Origin: Henricia sp. BOLD:AAB3569
Lineage: Eukaryota; Echinodermata; Asteroidea; Spinulosida; Echinasteridae
DNA: 64,000 nt
NCBI GenBank assembly: GCA_037783545.1
Contig: JBBELK010001435.1
Span: 62,001 to 126,000 of the forward strand
Reading direction: 5' to 3'
Part shown: one piece after another, positions 25,250 through 36,059 of the stretch
Layout: each line of letters opens with the position of its first letter
Numbering within the stretch: position 1 is the first letter of the stretch
The notes under the pieces: model-generated
Told to the model about the DNA's origin: nothing
Seen by the model: the letters and a program-made list of their open reading frames with translations, nothing else
The model's database searches: none
Program-made: the position numbers and the translations under genes

Positions 25250-25353
25250 AGAAAAAGACGTCTATAAGACGTCATTTTTTGGTCACGACCACCATAAGAC
25301 GCACGACTCAAAAACGACTGAAAAAAGACGTCTTTAACACGTCGTGTGCCCAC
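25250..25353 (+). repeat. Internal copy of the transposon's right end
   Basis: This segment closely matches the terminal 29193-29311. Shared pieces in order are AAAAAGACGTCT, TTTTTTGGTCACGACCACC (TTTTTTGTCACGACCACT at the end), ACGCACGAC, AAAAACGAC, AAAAAGACGTC and ACACGTCGTGTGCCCAC. The match stops at CCCAC, four bases (TGGG) before the true terminus, and ATGTTGCCG follows. It implies that a complete 1.16-kb element (24194-25353) was fused to, or invaded, a relative that uses the same right end. Confidence 0.85.
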
Positions 25354-25457
25354 ATGTTGCCGTTAACGTTGGATAAACGTCATGCCCCTCCGTCGGTGCG
25401 ACGTATTGCTTGCTGTCTGGGCTGTACATAGCACACCCGGTCTGAAAACGAATACTA
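25354..25457. other. Linker with a fragment of the 141-bp repeat
   Basis: Contains CTGTACATAGCACAC (25421-25435), a word of the 141-bp unit found from 27.6 kb onward (compare 28160-28174). The matching continuation of the unit reappears at about 26880, so the segment between looks inserted into a repeat unit. Confidence 0.55.
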
Positions 25458-25496
25458 GACAACTCGTACCCGGGACAACATGATTTTTTTTTTCAG

Positions 25497-25658
25497 ATAA
25501 GAATGGGATGTGCACAACCATATTGCCATCGCTGTGAAAGGTATGAAAAGGAATGTTTCCGCAATGTGACATTCAAATTATCATGCTCATATTTTTTTGA
25601 CATACTTTTGATTTCTATTTTCTTTGTTTGCAGATGGGAACTAGATGTGCATAGGTGA
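25497..25658 (+). other. Possible two-exon remnant of an unknown gene
   Basis: A T-run ending TTTCAG precedes 44 bp that end GAAAG before GTATGA. About 90 bp later, a pyrimidine-rich tract ending TTTGCAG precedes ATGGGAACTAG. If these acted as an intron, the frame would stay open across the join and read CAQPYCHRCERWELD before a TGA at 25656-25658. The Cys/His-rich end recalls zinc-binding tails, but the peptide is too short to identify. It may be the last part of a transposase or captured gene, or chance. Confidence 0.2.
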
Positions 25659-25913
25659 ATATTGCAAGTGAAGTCAATACATCAACAATGAAGATCATGG
25701 ATAAATTGATGGACCAAAATTTATTTCATATCCAACAGTGGAGATCCTAGAGATCCGCACCTACAGGGCTCATAAAAAATTAAATGCAAATTTAAAGACC
25801 ATTTTTTTTTCATTAAAATTACCCGACAATAGAAAGAACATTTCAAAATAAATATCTTATAAGATAAAGTAAAGTAAAATTGGATAATTATAATTTAATT
25901 AAAATAACTGAAA

Positions 25914-26044
25914 GACACAGGCTGGTCAGCAATGCGCGTGCGCCAAATTCCTGCCACGAAATACGCAGCTCCATAGCAAAGGCATGGTGCTTCGTATTTC
26001 GTGGCACGAATTTGGCGCGCGCGCATTGCTGACGGTCCTGTGCC
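25914..26044. repeat. Foldback element 1 (131 bp)
   Basis: Arms of 56 bp (25914-25969 and 25989-26044) are complementary at 49 of 56 positions around a 19-nt loop containing CCATAGCAAAGGCATGG. Arm words include CACAGG, GTCAGCAATGCGCG and GCCAAATTC. It belongs to the same family as 26350-26485. It looks like a palindromic MITE. Confidence 0.85.
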
Positions 26045-26349
26045 ATTAACTAGAAATACATTGTAAAGAAAAATAAAATTAAGATAAAGTAAATAAATAT
26101 GTAATTAAAATAAATTAAAGCTGAATTACGATAAAGTAAAAAAAACAACATTTAATTAAACTGATTTAATTAAAATATTTAATGAAAGTTAAATTTTGAT
26201 TAAAAAACCAATGCGATAATTAAAGAAAAATTTACTTTAGGTTCTAAGCATCACAATCGCGATACAGTTACAAGGATGCCAGCAAAACAAAGCGGCCAAA
26301 TTTAATACTTTAACTTACTATTCCAATACATTTAGTAAAGGATTTACTT
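26045..26349. other. AT-rich spacer between the foldback elements
   Basis: Dominated by AATTAAA, TTTAATTA and AAGATAAAGTAAA words, some shared with the stretch just left of foldback 1. No coding or RNA feature is seen. Confidence 0.6.
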
Positions 26350-26485
26350 AAAGGCACAGGCTCGTCAGCAATGCGCGCCCGCCAAATTCGTGCTCGAAAC
26401 ACGCAGCTCCATGCCTTTGCTATGGAGCTGCGTATTGCGTGGCACACATTTGGCGGGCGCGCATTGGTGACGAGCCTGTGCCTTT
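26350..26485. repeat. Foldback element 2 (136 bp)
   Basis: The arms start AAAGGCACAGGCTCGTCA and close as the complement at 26485. The outer 37 bp pair with a single mismatch. The loop region reads CCATGCCTTTGCTATGG, the exact reverse complement of the loop word of foldback 1, so the two copies have opposite loop orientation with equivalent arms. Confidence 0.87.
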
Positions 26486-26780
26486 GATGTTTAAAAATGT
26501 TCTATACATTTTTAACTAACTTTATAAAAAAATCCAGATAAAATGACAAATATTTATGTAGGCTCCTACATGCAATTTAGAACAAAAGCTGGTAGATTCT
26601 ATCTCAAAACATCACATTTTTAAATATAAATTCCAATTATAAATGGAAGGAACCCAATATGTATTTCATTGCTCTTTTTATTTATATTCTCCGATTTTGG
26701 CCTGCATCTATCCTTCCCCCGCTCGTCTCCTGAATCCTTCTTTCCTTGCCCGTCCATCTGCAGGAAAAACAAAAAACCAG

Positions 26781-26871
26781 GATGCGAGTTGACCCGGGTG
26801 CGAGTTGTCCCGGGTGTCTTTTTTTGGGTTCGAGTTGTCCCGGGTTCGAGTTGTCCCGGGTACGAGTTGTC
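26781..26871 (+). repeat. 16-bp minisatellite (GGGTNCGAGTTGTCCC)
   Basis: Five units of the GCGAGTTGNCCC / TTCGAGTTGTCCC type, with one spacer GGTGTCTTTTTTT between the second and third. The last unit forms the right arm of the 22-bp inverted repeat of the nested element. The left arm has one unit only. Confidence 0.85.
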
Positions 26872-26879
26872 CTGTTTCC

Positions 26880-26948
26880 CTGAAAACGATCGTAAAACGA
26901 CGTCTTAAATACGTAATGTTTTTGTAGTTTTTGGCAGGTGGAGCATCC
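26880..26948 (+). repeat. Diverged 141-bp repeat unit fragment
   Basis: It reads CGTAAAACGACGTCTTAAA, then ATGTTTTTGTAGTTTTTGG and CAGGTGGAG, matching the unit at 27536-29190 with several changes. It shows that the tandem array once extended left of the unique block 26949-27535. Confidence 0.75.
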
Positions 26949-27535
26949 TGAGATCTCAGGGAATTTCCACTCTGCAAAGCGACGTGACAATACCCTGAGG
27001 AAATACACGCAAATCTGTGGAGCGAGCCTGCTGTTGTCTTGAGCCAACTCACGCCCGAGTCATTTTGATGTAATTTAATCAATTCGGTCATGTTATGCCG
27101 AAAAGAAACAATTTCTATACTTTCCAGAAATTCTATTGGGTTCCGTTCCTTATGACTGTCCCATTCCTACAAAAATTTCCGGCGACGAACCTTATTTACT
27201 CCGCAGTTTTCCAAATTAATAACAGGGATGCATGCTGACGAATGTAATGGAACGGATTCCCCAGTATGCTTTAAATAGCAGCCAATCGCCGACGCGGACA
27301 ACGGCCAGCATTACCGAGTACATGTATCACATGCATGCACGTTGTTTACTACCTGCGCGCGTTACATTTGAATGCCTGCAATCATGCTGCATGTGCACTG
27401 CAAGCGTCATGATTGGTCCAGCAGAGGCGACAAGATTTCTGTCGCTAGTCCCACCGCCAAATGGGGCCTTTTTCAACAGGGCCACTGTACGCAGGAGTTG
27501 GGGAGTGCGTTAAAGGGGTACTGTTGAAAGAGGAT
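26949..27535. other. Unique block with promoter-like words
   Basis: No repeat and no supported gene. It holds a TATA-like TTTAAATAGC near 27270, a CCAAT word (GCCAATCGCC, near 27281) and an inverted one (GATTGGTCC, near 27412), with GC content higher than its surroundings. It could be promoter sequence captured by the transposon. The 93-codon frame here has no recognisable domain. Confidence 0.4.
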
Positions 27536-29190
27536 GCAGGTGGAGATGATGTTTCAGATAGAGAAAAATACGTCTTTAAAACGTCGTTTTTCTTCTCCCG
27601 CTGTATTTTATACCCACGATTTGCTAACGACGGTAAAACGACATCGTAAAGACGTCGTGTTTTTGTTGTTTTAGGCAGGTGGAGATGATGTATCAGATAG
27701 AGGAAAAAGACGTCTTAAGACGTCGTTTTTGTCCTTCCTGCTGTACGTAGCACAGATGATTTGATAACGACGGTAAAACGACGTCGTAAAGACGTCGTGT
27801 TTTTGTTGTTTTTAGGCAGGTGGAGATGTTGTTTCAGATAGAAAAAAAGATGTCTTTAAGACGTCGTTTTTCCTATCCCCGCTGTATTTTGTACCCACGA
27901 TTTGCTAACGACGATAAAACGACGTCGTAAAGACGTCGTATTTTTTTTTGGCAGGTGGAGATGATCTTCCAGATAGAGAAAAAAAGACGGCTTTAAGACG
28001 TCGTTTTTGTTCGGCCTGCTGTACGTAGCACACACGATTTGCTAACGACGGTAAAACGACGTCGTAAAGACGTCGTGTTTTTGTTGTTTTTGGCGAGTGT
28101 AGATGATGTTTCAGATAGAGAAAAAAAGACGGCTTTAAGACGTCGTTTTTGTTCGGCCTGCTGTACATAGCACACACGATTTGCTAACGACGGTAAAACG
28201 ACGTCGTAAAGACGTCGTGTTTTTGTTGTTTTTGGCGAGTGTAGATGATGTTTCAGATAGAGAAAAAAAGACGGCTTTAAGACGTCGTTTTTGTTCGGCC
28301 TGCTGTACGTAGCACACACGATTTGATAACGACGGTAAAACGACGTCGTAAAGACGTCGTGTTTTTGTTGTTTTTGGCGAGTGTAGATGATGTTTCAGAT
28401 AGAGAAAAAAAGACGTCTAAAGACGTCGTTTTTGTTCGGCCTGCTGTACGTAGCACACACGATTTGATAACGACGGTAAAACGACCGACGTCGTCAAGAC
28501 GTCGTGTTTTTGTTGTTTTTAGGCAGGTGGAGATGTTGTTTCAGATAGAAAAAAAGATGTCTTTAAGACGTCGTTTTTCCTCTCCCCGCTGTATTTTGTA
28601 CCCACGATTTGCTAACGACGGTAAAACGACGTCGTAAAGACGTCGTGTTTTTTTATTTTTGTTGGCAGGTGGAGATGATCTTCCAGATAGCACATATGAT
28701 TTGATAACGACGTCATAAAGACGTCGTGTTTTTGCTTTTGTTACCTGGTGGAGATGATGTTTTAGATAGAGAAAAAAAGACGTCTTTAAGACGTCGTTTT
28801 TGTTCTCTCTGTGGTACGTAAAACACACGATTTGATAACGACGGTAAAATGACGTCATAAAGACGTCGTGTTTTTGTTGTTTTTGGCAGGTGGACATGAT
28901 GTTTCAGATAGAGACAAAAATACGTCTTTAAGACGTCGTTTTTCTTCTCCCCGCTGTATTTTGTACCCACGATTTATTAACAACGGTAAAACGACGTCGT
29001 AAAGACGTCGTGTTTTTGTTGTTTTTGGCAGGTGGACATGATGTTTCAGACAGAGAAAAAAAGACGTCTTTAAGACGTCTTTTTTGTTCTTCCTGCTGTA
29101 CGTAGACAGATGATTTGATAACGACGGTAAAACGACGTCATAAAGACGTCGTGTTTCTGTTGTTTTTGCCGGGTGAAGATGATGTTTCAA
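27536..29190 (+). repeat. 141-bp tandem array of the transposon's right half
   Basis: About twelve units with anchors GATTTGCTAACG / GATTTGATAACG at roughly 27618, 27758, 27899, 28036, 28178, 28319, 28461, 28606, 28698, 28829, 28970 and 29111. One unit near 28606-28698 is shortened by about 50 bp. Each unit carries GGTGGAGATGATGTTTCAG, AAAAGACGTCTTTAAGACG, CTGTACGTAGCACAC and ACGACGTCGTAAAGACGTCG. Adjacent units around 28.0-28.4 kb (GACGGCTTTAAGACG, GGCGAGTGTAG) are the most alike, marking recent local expansion. TGACGTCA occurs at 28850-28857. Confidence 0.92.
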
Positions 29191-29192
29191 AT

Positions 29193-29315
29193 AGAGAAAA
29201 AAAGACGTCTTTAAGACGTCATTAAGACGTCGTTTTTTGTCACGACCACTATACGACGCACGACCAAAAAACGACCGTAAAAAGACGTCGTTAACACGTC
29301 GTGTGCCCACTGGGC
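29193..29315 (+). repeat. Right terminal region of the transposon
   Basis: Follows the last 141-bp unit and ends ACACGTCGTGTGCCCAC plus TGGG. The last 19 bp form the terminal inverted repeat with 24194-24212. Its duplicate without the final TGGG is at 25250-25353. Confidence 0.88.
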
Positions 29316-29317
29316 TG
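29316..29317. other. CT target-site duplication, right
   Basis: Second copy of the CT at 24192-24193. The B unit resumes with GCGCTGCGCTGGTG. Confidence 0.75.
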
Positions 29318-30326
29318 CGCTGCGCTGGTGTACATTTGTACGGCCGTTGACTCACCCCAGATTGTGACGGGAATTAGGTCAAAGTGTGTCCCAAATGCCG
29401 GCAAATTTGGAAATCAAGGAATTTTCCAACCAACTTCAAATTTTGCATACTCCAAACTGTATATATTCCGCACTTGTCATGCAAAATTGACAGATTTTCG
29501 CTGGGAAATGACGGAGAAATTTCAGAGTTTAGGGAAAGCGGAGCTCGGCTACGTGGTTATTCCCCTAACCGTGGCTGTTGGGACACCCTGCGCTGCGCTT
29601 GTGTACATTTGTACGGCCGTTGACTCACCCCAGATTGTGACGAGAATTAGGTCAAAGTGTTTCCCAAATGCCGGCAAATTTGGAAATCAAGGAATTTTCC
29701 AACCAACTTCAAATTTTGCATGCTCCAAACTGTATATATTCCGCACTTGTCATGCAAAATTGACAGATTTTCGCTAGGAAATGACGGAGAAATTTCAGAG
29801 TTTAGGGAAAGCGGAGCTCGGCTACGTGGTTATTCCCCTAACCGTGGCTGTTGGGACACCCTGCGCTGCGCTGGTGTACATTTGTACGGCCGCTGACTCA
29901 CCCCAGATTGTGACGGGAATTAGGTCAAAGTGTGTCCCAAATGCCGGCAAATTTGGAAATCAAGGAATTTTCCAACCAACTTCAAATTTTGCATGCTCCA
30001 AACTGTATATATTCCGCACTTGTCATGCAAAATTGACAGATTTTCGCTGGGAAATGACGGAGAAATTTCAGAGTTTAGGGAAAGCGGAGCTCGGCTACGT
30101 GGTTATTCCCCTAACCGTGGCTGTTGGGACACCCTGCGCTGCGCTTGTGTACATTTGTACGGCCGTTGACTCACCCCAGATTGTGACGAGAATTAGGTCA
30201 AAGTGTTTCCCAAATGCCGGCAAATTTGGAAATCAAGGAATTTTCCAACCAACTTCAAATTTTGCATGCTCCAAACTGTATATATTCCGCACTTGTCATG
30301 CAAAATTGACAGATTTTCGCTAGGAA

Positions 30327-31567
30327 ATGACGGAGAAATTTCAGAGTTTAGGGAAAGCGGAGCTCGGCTACGTGGTTATTCCCCTAACCGTGGCTGTTGG
30401 GACACCCTGCGCTGCGCTGGTGTACATTTGTACGGCCGTTGACTCACCCCAGATTGTGACGGGAATTAGGTCAAAGTGTGTCCCAAATGCCGGCAAATTT
30501 GGAAATCAAGGAATTTTCCAACCAACTTCAAATTTTGCATACTCCAAACTGTATATATTCCGCACTTGTCATGCAAAATTGACAGATTTTCGCTTGGAAA
30601 TGACGGAGAAATGTCAGAGTTTAGGGAAAGCGGAGCTCGGCTACGTGGTTATTCCCCTAACCGTGGCTGTTGGGACACCCTGCGCTGCGCTGGTGTACAT
30701 TTGTACGGCCGTTGACTCACCCCAGATTGTGACGGGAATTAGGTCAAAGTGTGTCCCAAATGCCGGCAAATTTGGAAATCAAGGAATTTTCCAACCAACT
30801 TCAAATTTTGCATGCTCCAAACAGTATATATTCCGCACTTGTCATGCAAAATTGACAGATTTTCGCTGGGAAATGACGGAGAAATTTCAGAGTTTAGTGA
30901 AAGCGGAGCTCGGCTACGTGGTTATTCCCCTAACCGTGGCTGTTGGGACACCCTGCGCTGCGCTGGTGTACATTTGTACGGCCGTTGACTCACCCTAGAT
31001 TGTGACGGGAATTAGGTCAAAGTGTGTCCCAAATGCCGGCAAATTTGGAAATCAAGGAATTTTCCAACCAACTTCAAATTTTGCATGCTCCAAACTGTAT
31101 ATATTCCGCACTTGTCATGCAAAATTGACAGATTTTCACTGGGAAATGACGGAGAAATTTCAGAGTTTAGGGAAAGCGGAGCTCGGCTACGTGGTTATTC
31201 CCCTAACCGTGGCTGTTGGGACACCCTGCGCTGCGCTGGTGTACATTTGTACGGCCGTTGACTCACCCCAGATTGTGACGGGAATTAGGTCAAAGTGTGT
31301 CCCAAATGCCGGCAAATTTGGAAATCAAGGAATTTTCCAACCAACTTCAAATTTTGCATACTCCAAACTGTATATATTCCGCACTTGTCATGCAAAATTG
31401 ACAGATTTTCGCTGGGAAATGACGGAGAAATGTCAGAGTTTAGGGAAAGCGGAGCTCGGCTACGTGGTTATTCCCCTAACCGTGGCTGTTGGGACACCCT
31501 GCGCTGCGCTGGTGTACATTTGTACGGCCGTTGACTCACCCCAGATTGTGACGGGAATTAGGTCAAA
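30327..31567 (+). repeat. Duplicated B segment, copy 1 (offset 5733 bp)
   Basis: The units match 36060-37300 in order: GCATACTCC with GAAATGTCAG, TTTAGTGAAAG with ACCCTAG, TTTTCACTGGG, then GCATACTCC again. The offset of 5733 bp is exactly 21 units. After this point the two copies differ by one unit. Confidence 0.8.
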
Positions 31568-32386
31568 GTGTGTCCCAAATGCCGGCAAATTTGGAAATCA
31601 AGGAATTTTCCAACCAACTTTAAATTTTGCATGCTCCAAACTGTATATATTCCGCACTTGTCATGCAAAATTGACAGATTTTCGCTGGGAAATGACGGAG
31701 AAATTTCAGAGTTTAGGGAAAGCGGAGCTCGGCTACGTGGTTATTCCCCTAACCGTGGCTGTTGGGACACCCTGCGCTGCGCTGGTGTACATTTGTACGG
31801 CCGTTGACTCACCCCAGATTGTGACGGGAATTAGGTCAAAGTGTGTCCCAAATGCCGGCAAATTTGGAAATCAAGGAATTTTCCAACCAACTTCAAATTT
31901 TGCATGCTCCAAACTGTATATATTCCGCACTTGTCATGCAAAATTGACAGATTTTCGCTGGGAAATGACGGAGAAATTTCAGAGTTTAGGGAAAGCGGAG
32001 CTCGGCTACGTGGTTATTCCCCTAACCGTGGCTGTTGGGACACCCTGCGCTGCGCTTGTGTACATTTGTACGGCCGTTGACTCACCCCAGATTGTGACGA
32101 GAATTAGGTCAAAGTGTTTCCCAAATGCCGGCAAATTTGGAAATCAAGGAATTTTCCAACCAACTTCAAATTTTGCATGCTCCAAACTGTATATATTCCG
32201 CACTTGTCATGCAAAATTGACAGATTTTCGCTAGGAAATGACGGAGAAATTTCAGAGTTTAGGGAAAGCGGAGCTCGGCTACGTGGTTATTCCCCTAACC
32301 GTGGCTGTTGGGACACCCTGCGCTGCGCTGGTGTACATTTGTACGGCCGCTGACTCACCCCAGATTGTGACGGGAATTAGGTCAAA

Positions 32387-35300
32387 GTGTGTCCCAAATG
32401 CCGGCAAATTTGGAAATCAAGGAATTTTCCAACCAACTTCAAATTTTGCATGCTCCAAACTGTATATATTTCGCACTTGTCATGCAAAATTGACAGATTT
32501 TCGCTGGGAAATGACGGAGAAATTTCAGAGTTTAGGGAAAGCGGAGCTCGGCTACGTGGTTATTCCCCTAACCGTGGCTGTTGGGACACCCTGCGCTGCG
32601 CTGGTGTACATTTGTACGGCCGTTGACTCACCCCAGATTGTGACGGGAATTAGGTCAAAGTGTGTCCCAAATGCCGGCAAATTTGGAAATCAAGGAATTT
32701 TCCAACCAACTTCAAATTTTGCATACTCCAAACTGTATATATTCCGCACTTGTCATGCAAAATTGACAGATTTTCGCTGGGAAATGACGGAGAAATTTCA
32801 GAGTTTAGGGAAAGCGGAGCTCGGCTACGTGGTTATTCCCCTAACCGTGGCTGTTGGGACACCCTGCGCTGCGCTTGTGTACATTTGTACGGCCGTTGAC
32901 TCACCCCAGATTGTGACGGGAATTAGGTCAAAGTGTGTCCCAAATGCCGGCAAATTTGGAAATCAAGGAATTTTCCAAACAACTTCAAATTTTGCATGCT
33001 CCAAACTGTATATATTTCGCACTTGTCATGCAAAATTGACAGATTTTCGCTGGGAAATGACGGAGAAATTTCAGAGTTTAGGGAAAGCGGAGCTCGGCTA
33101 CGTGGTTATTCCCCTAACCGTGGCTGTTGGGACACCCTGCGCTGCGCTTGTGTACATTTGTACGGCCGTTGACTCACCCCAGATTGTGACGAGAATTAGG
33201 TCAAAGTGTTTCCCAAATGCCGGCAAATTTGGAAATCAAGGAATTTTCCAACCAACTTCAAATTTTGCATGCTCCAAACTGTATATATTTCGCACTTGTC
33301 ATGCAAAATTGACAGATTTTCGCTGGGAAATGACGGAGAAATTTCAGAGTTTAGGGAAAGCGGAGCTCGGCTACGTGGTTATTCCCCTAACCGTGGCTGT
33401 TGGGACACCCTGCGCTGCGCTGGTGTACATTTGTACGGCCGTTGACTCACCCCAGATTGTGACGGGAATTAGGTCAAAGTGTGTCCCAAATGCCGGCAAA
33501 TTTGGAAATCAAGGAATTTTCCAACCAACTTCAAATTTTGCATACTCCAAACTGTATATATTCCGCACTTGTCATGCAAAATTGACAGATTTTCGCTGGG
33601 AAATGACGGAGAAATTTCAGAGTTTAGGGAAAGCGGAGCTCGGCTACGTGGTTATTCCCCTAACCGTGGCTGTTGGGACACCCTGCGCTGCGCTTGTGTA
33701 CATTTGTACGGCCGTTGACTCACCCCAGATTGTGACGAGAATTAGGTCAAAGTGTTTCCCAAATGCCGGCAAATTTGGAAATCAAGGAATTTTCCAACCA
33801 ACTTCAAATTTTGCATGCTCCAAACTGTATATATTCCGCACTTGTCATGCAAAATTGACAGATTTTCGCTAGGAAATGACGGAGAAATTTCAGAGTTTAG
33901 GGAAAGCGGAGCTCGGCTACGTGGTTATTCCCCTAACCGTGGCTGTTGGGACACCCTGCGCTGCGCTGGTGTACATTTGTACGGCCGCTGACTCACCCCA
34001 GATTGTGACGGGAATTAGGTCAAAGTGTGTCCCAAATGCCGGCAAATTTGGAAATCAAGGAATTTTCCAACCAACTTCAAATTTTGCATGCTCCAAACTG
34101 TATATATTTCGCACTTGTCATGCAAAATTGACAGATTTTCGCTGGGAAATGACGGAGAAATTTCAGAGTTTAGGGAAAGCGGAGCTCGGCTACGTGGTTA
34201 TTCCCCTAACCGTGGCTGTTGGGACACCCTGCGCTGCGCTGGTGTACATTTGTACGGCCGTTGACTCACCCCAGATTGTGACGGGAATTAGGTCAAAGTG
34301 TGTCCCAAATGCCGGCAAATTTGGAAATCAAGGAATTTTCCAACCAACTTCAAATTTTGCATGCTCCAAACTGTATATATTCCGCACTTGTCATGCAAAA
34401 TTGACAGATTTTCGCTGGGAAATGACGGAGAAATTTCAGAGTTTAGGGAAAGCGGAGCTCGGCTACGTGGTTATTCCCCTAACCGTGGCTGTTGGGACAC
34501 CCTGCGCTGCGCTTGTGTACATTTGTACGGCCGTTGACTCACCCCAGATTGTGACGGGAATTAGGTCAAAGTGTGTCCCAAATGCCGGCAAATTTGGAAA
34601 TCAAGGAATTTTCCAAACAACTTCAAATTTTGCATGCTCCAAACTGTATATATTTCGCACTTGTCATGCAAAATTGACAGATTTTCGCTGGGAAATGACG
34701 GAGAAATTTCAGAGTTTAGGGAAAGCGGAGCTCGGCTACGTGGTTATTCCCCTAACCGTGGCTGTTGGGACACCCTGCGCTGCGCTTGTGTACATTTGTA
34801 CGGCCGTTGACTCACCCCAGATTGTGACGAGAATTAGGTCAAAGTGTTTCCCAAATGCCGGCAAATTTGGAAATCAAGGAATTTTCCAACCAACTTCAAA
34901 TGTTGCATGCTCCAAACTGTATATATTTCGCACTTGTCATGCAAAATTGACAGATTTTCGCTGGGAAATGACGGAGAAATTTCAGAGTTTAGGGAAAGCG
35001 GAGCTCGGCTACGTGGTTATTCCCCTAACCGTGGCTGTTGGGACACCCTGCGCTGCGCTGGTGTACATTTGTACGGCCGTTGACTCACCCCAGATTGTGA
35101 CGGGAATTAGGTCAAAGTGTGTCCCAAATGCCGGCAAATTTGGAAATCAAGGAATTTTCCAACCAACTTCAAATTTTGCATACTCCAAACTGTATATATT
35201 CCGCACTTGTCATGCAAAATTGACAGATTTTCGCTGGGAAATGACGGAGACATTTCAGAGTTTAGGGAAAGCGGAGCTCGGCTACGTGGTTATTCCCCTA

Positions 35301-35662
35301 ACCGTGGCTGTTGGGACACCCTGCGCTGCGCTTGTGTACATTTGTACGGCCGTTGACTCACCCCAGATTGTGACGAGAATTAGGTCAAAGTGTTTCCCAA
35401 ATGCCGGCAAATTTGGAAATCAAGGAATTTTCCAACCAACTTCAAATTTTGCATGCTCCAAACTGTATATATTCCGCACTTGTCATGCAAAATTGACAGA
35501 TTTTCGCTAGGAAATGACGGAGAAATTTCAGAGTTTAGGGAAAGCGGAGCTCGGCTACGTGGTTATTCCCCTAACCGTGGCTGTTGGGACACCCTGCGCT
35601 GCGCTGGTGTACATTTGTACGGCCGCTGACTCACCCCAGATTGTGACGGGAATTAGGTCAAA
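32387..35662 (+). repeat. Two tandem copies of a 6-unit higher-order repeat (1638 bp)
   Basis: 32387-34024 and 34025-35662 have matching unit order: ATATTTCGC; GCATACTCC (GCATGCTCC in the second copy); TTTCCAAACAAC; TTCCCAAATG with ATATTTCGC; GCATACTCC; TTCCCAAATG ending CGCTAGG. The transposon interrupts a third copy at 23169-29929, in the fourth unit. Confidence 0.88.
33410..33411. other. Empty-site equivalent of the transposon insertion
   Basis: The fourth unit of the intact 6-unit repeat reads GGGACACCCTGCGCTGCG without interruption. The same holds at 35048-35049. These paralogous empty sites define the element ends and the CT duplication. Confidence 0.8.
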
Positions 35663-36059
35663 GTGTGTCCCAAATGTCGGCAAATTTGGAAATCAAGGAA
35701 TTTTCCAACCAACTTCAAATTTTGCATGCTCCAAACTGTATATATTCCGCACTTGTCATGCAAAATTGACAGATTTTCGCTGGGAAATGACGGAGAAATT
35801 TCAGAGTTTAGGGAAAGCGGAGCTCGGCTACGTGGTTATTCCCCTAACCGTGGCTGTTGGGACACCCTGCGCTGCGCTTGTGTACATTTGTACGGCCGTT
35901 GACTCACCCCAGATTGTGACGAGAATTAGGTCAAAGTGTTTCCCAAATGCCGGCAAATTTGGAAATCAAGGAATTTTCCAACCAACTTCAAATTTTGCAT
36001 GCTCCAAACTGTATATATTCCGCACTTGTCATGCAAAATTGACAGATTTTCGCTAGGAA

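Larger units (their letters stand above)
25458..26871. mobile_element. Nested inverted-repeat element inside the transposon (1.4 kb)
   Basis: A 22-bp sequence at 25458-25479 (GACAACTCGTACCCGGG and onward) is matched exactly in reverse complement at 26850-26871. Just outside lie direct repeats CTGAAAACGA (25445-25454 and 26880-26889), and the flanks rejoin as one 141-bp unit. All of this fits a separate insertion. The direct repeats are not immediately next to the inverted repeats, so the exact ends and family are unclear. It holds two foldback hairpins, a splice-like pair of short exons, AT-rich filler and a 16-bp minisatellite at its right end. No transposase was recognised. Confidence 0.6.
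24194..29315. mobile_element. Composite DNA transposon, 5.1 kb, superfamily undetermined
   Basis: The element begins CCCAGTGGGCAC and ends GTGCCCACTGGG. The terminal inverted repeat is 19 bp with one mismatch, and it is flanked by a 2-bp CT duplication inside a satellite B unit. Both flanks are full of GACGTC words arranged in repeats: a nested repeat field on the left (24220-24842) and a 141-bp tandem array on the right (27536-29190). The middle holds an extra copy of the right terminus (25250-25353) and a nested 1.4-kb inverted-repeat element. No transposase domain is recognisable in any frame, so it is probably non-autonomous. CACTA/CMC-type elements are one possibility, because they also make 2-3-bp duplications and have repeat-rich subterminal regions. 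The end sequence alone does not settle this. Confidence 0.88.

Noticed and set aside
25914-26485. microRNA genes in the foldback elements
   Set aside because: Long, near-symmetric arms and two copies fit palindromic transposable elements better. There is no evidence of precise processing from sequence alone.
26682-27513. Short open frames of about 80-127 codons in the transposon's centre
   Set aside because: Their peptides reflect the 16-bp minisatellite or low-complexity sequence. No transposase motif or known domain is visible.
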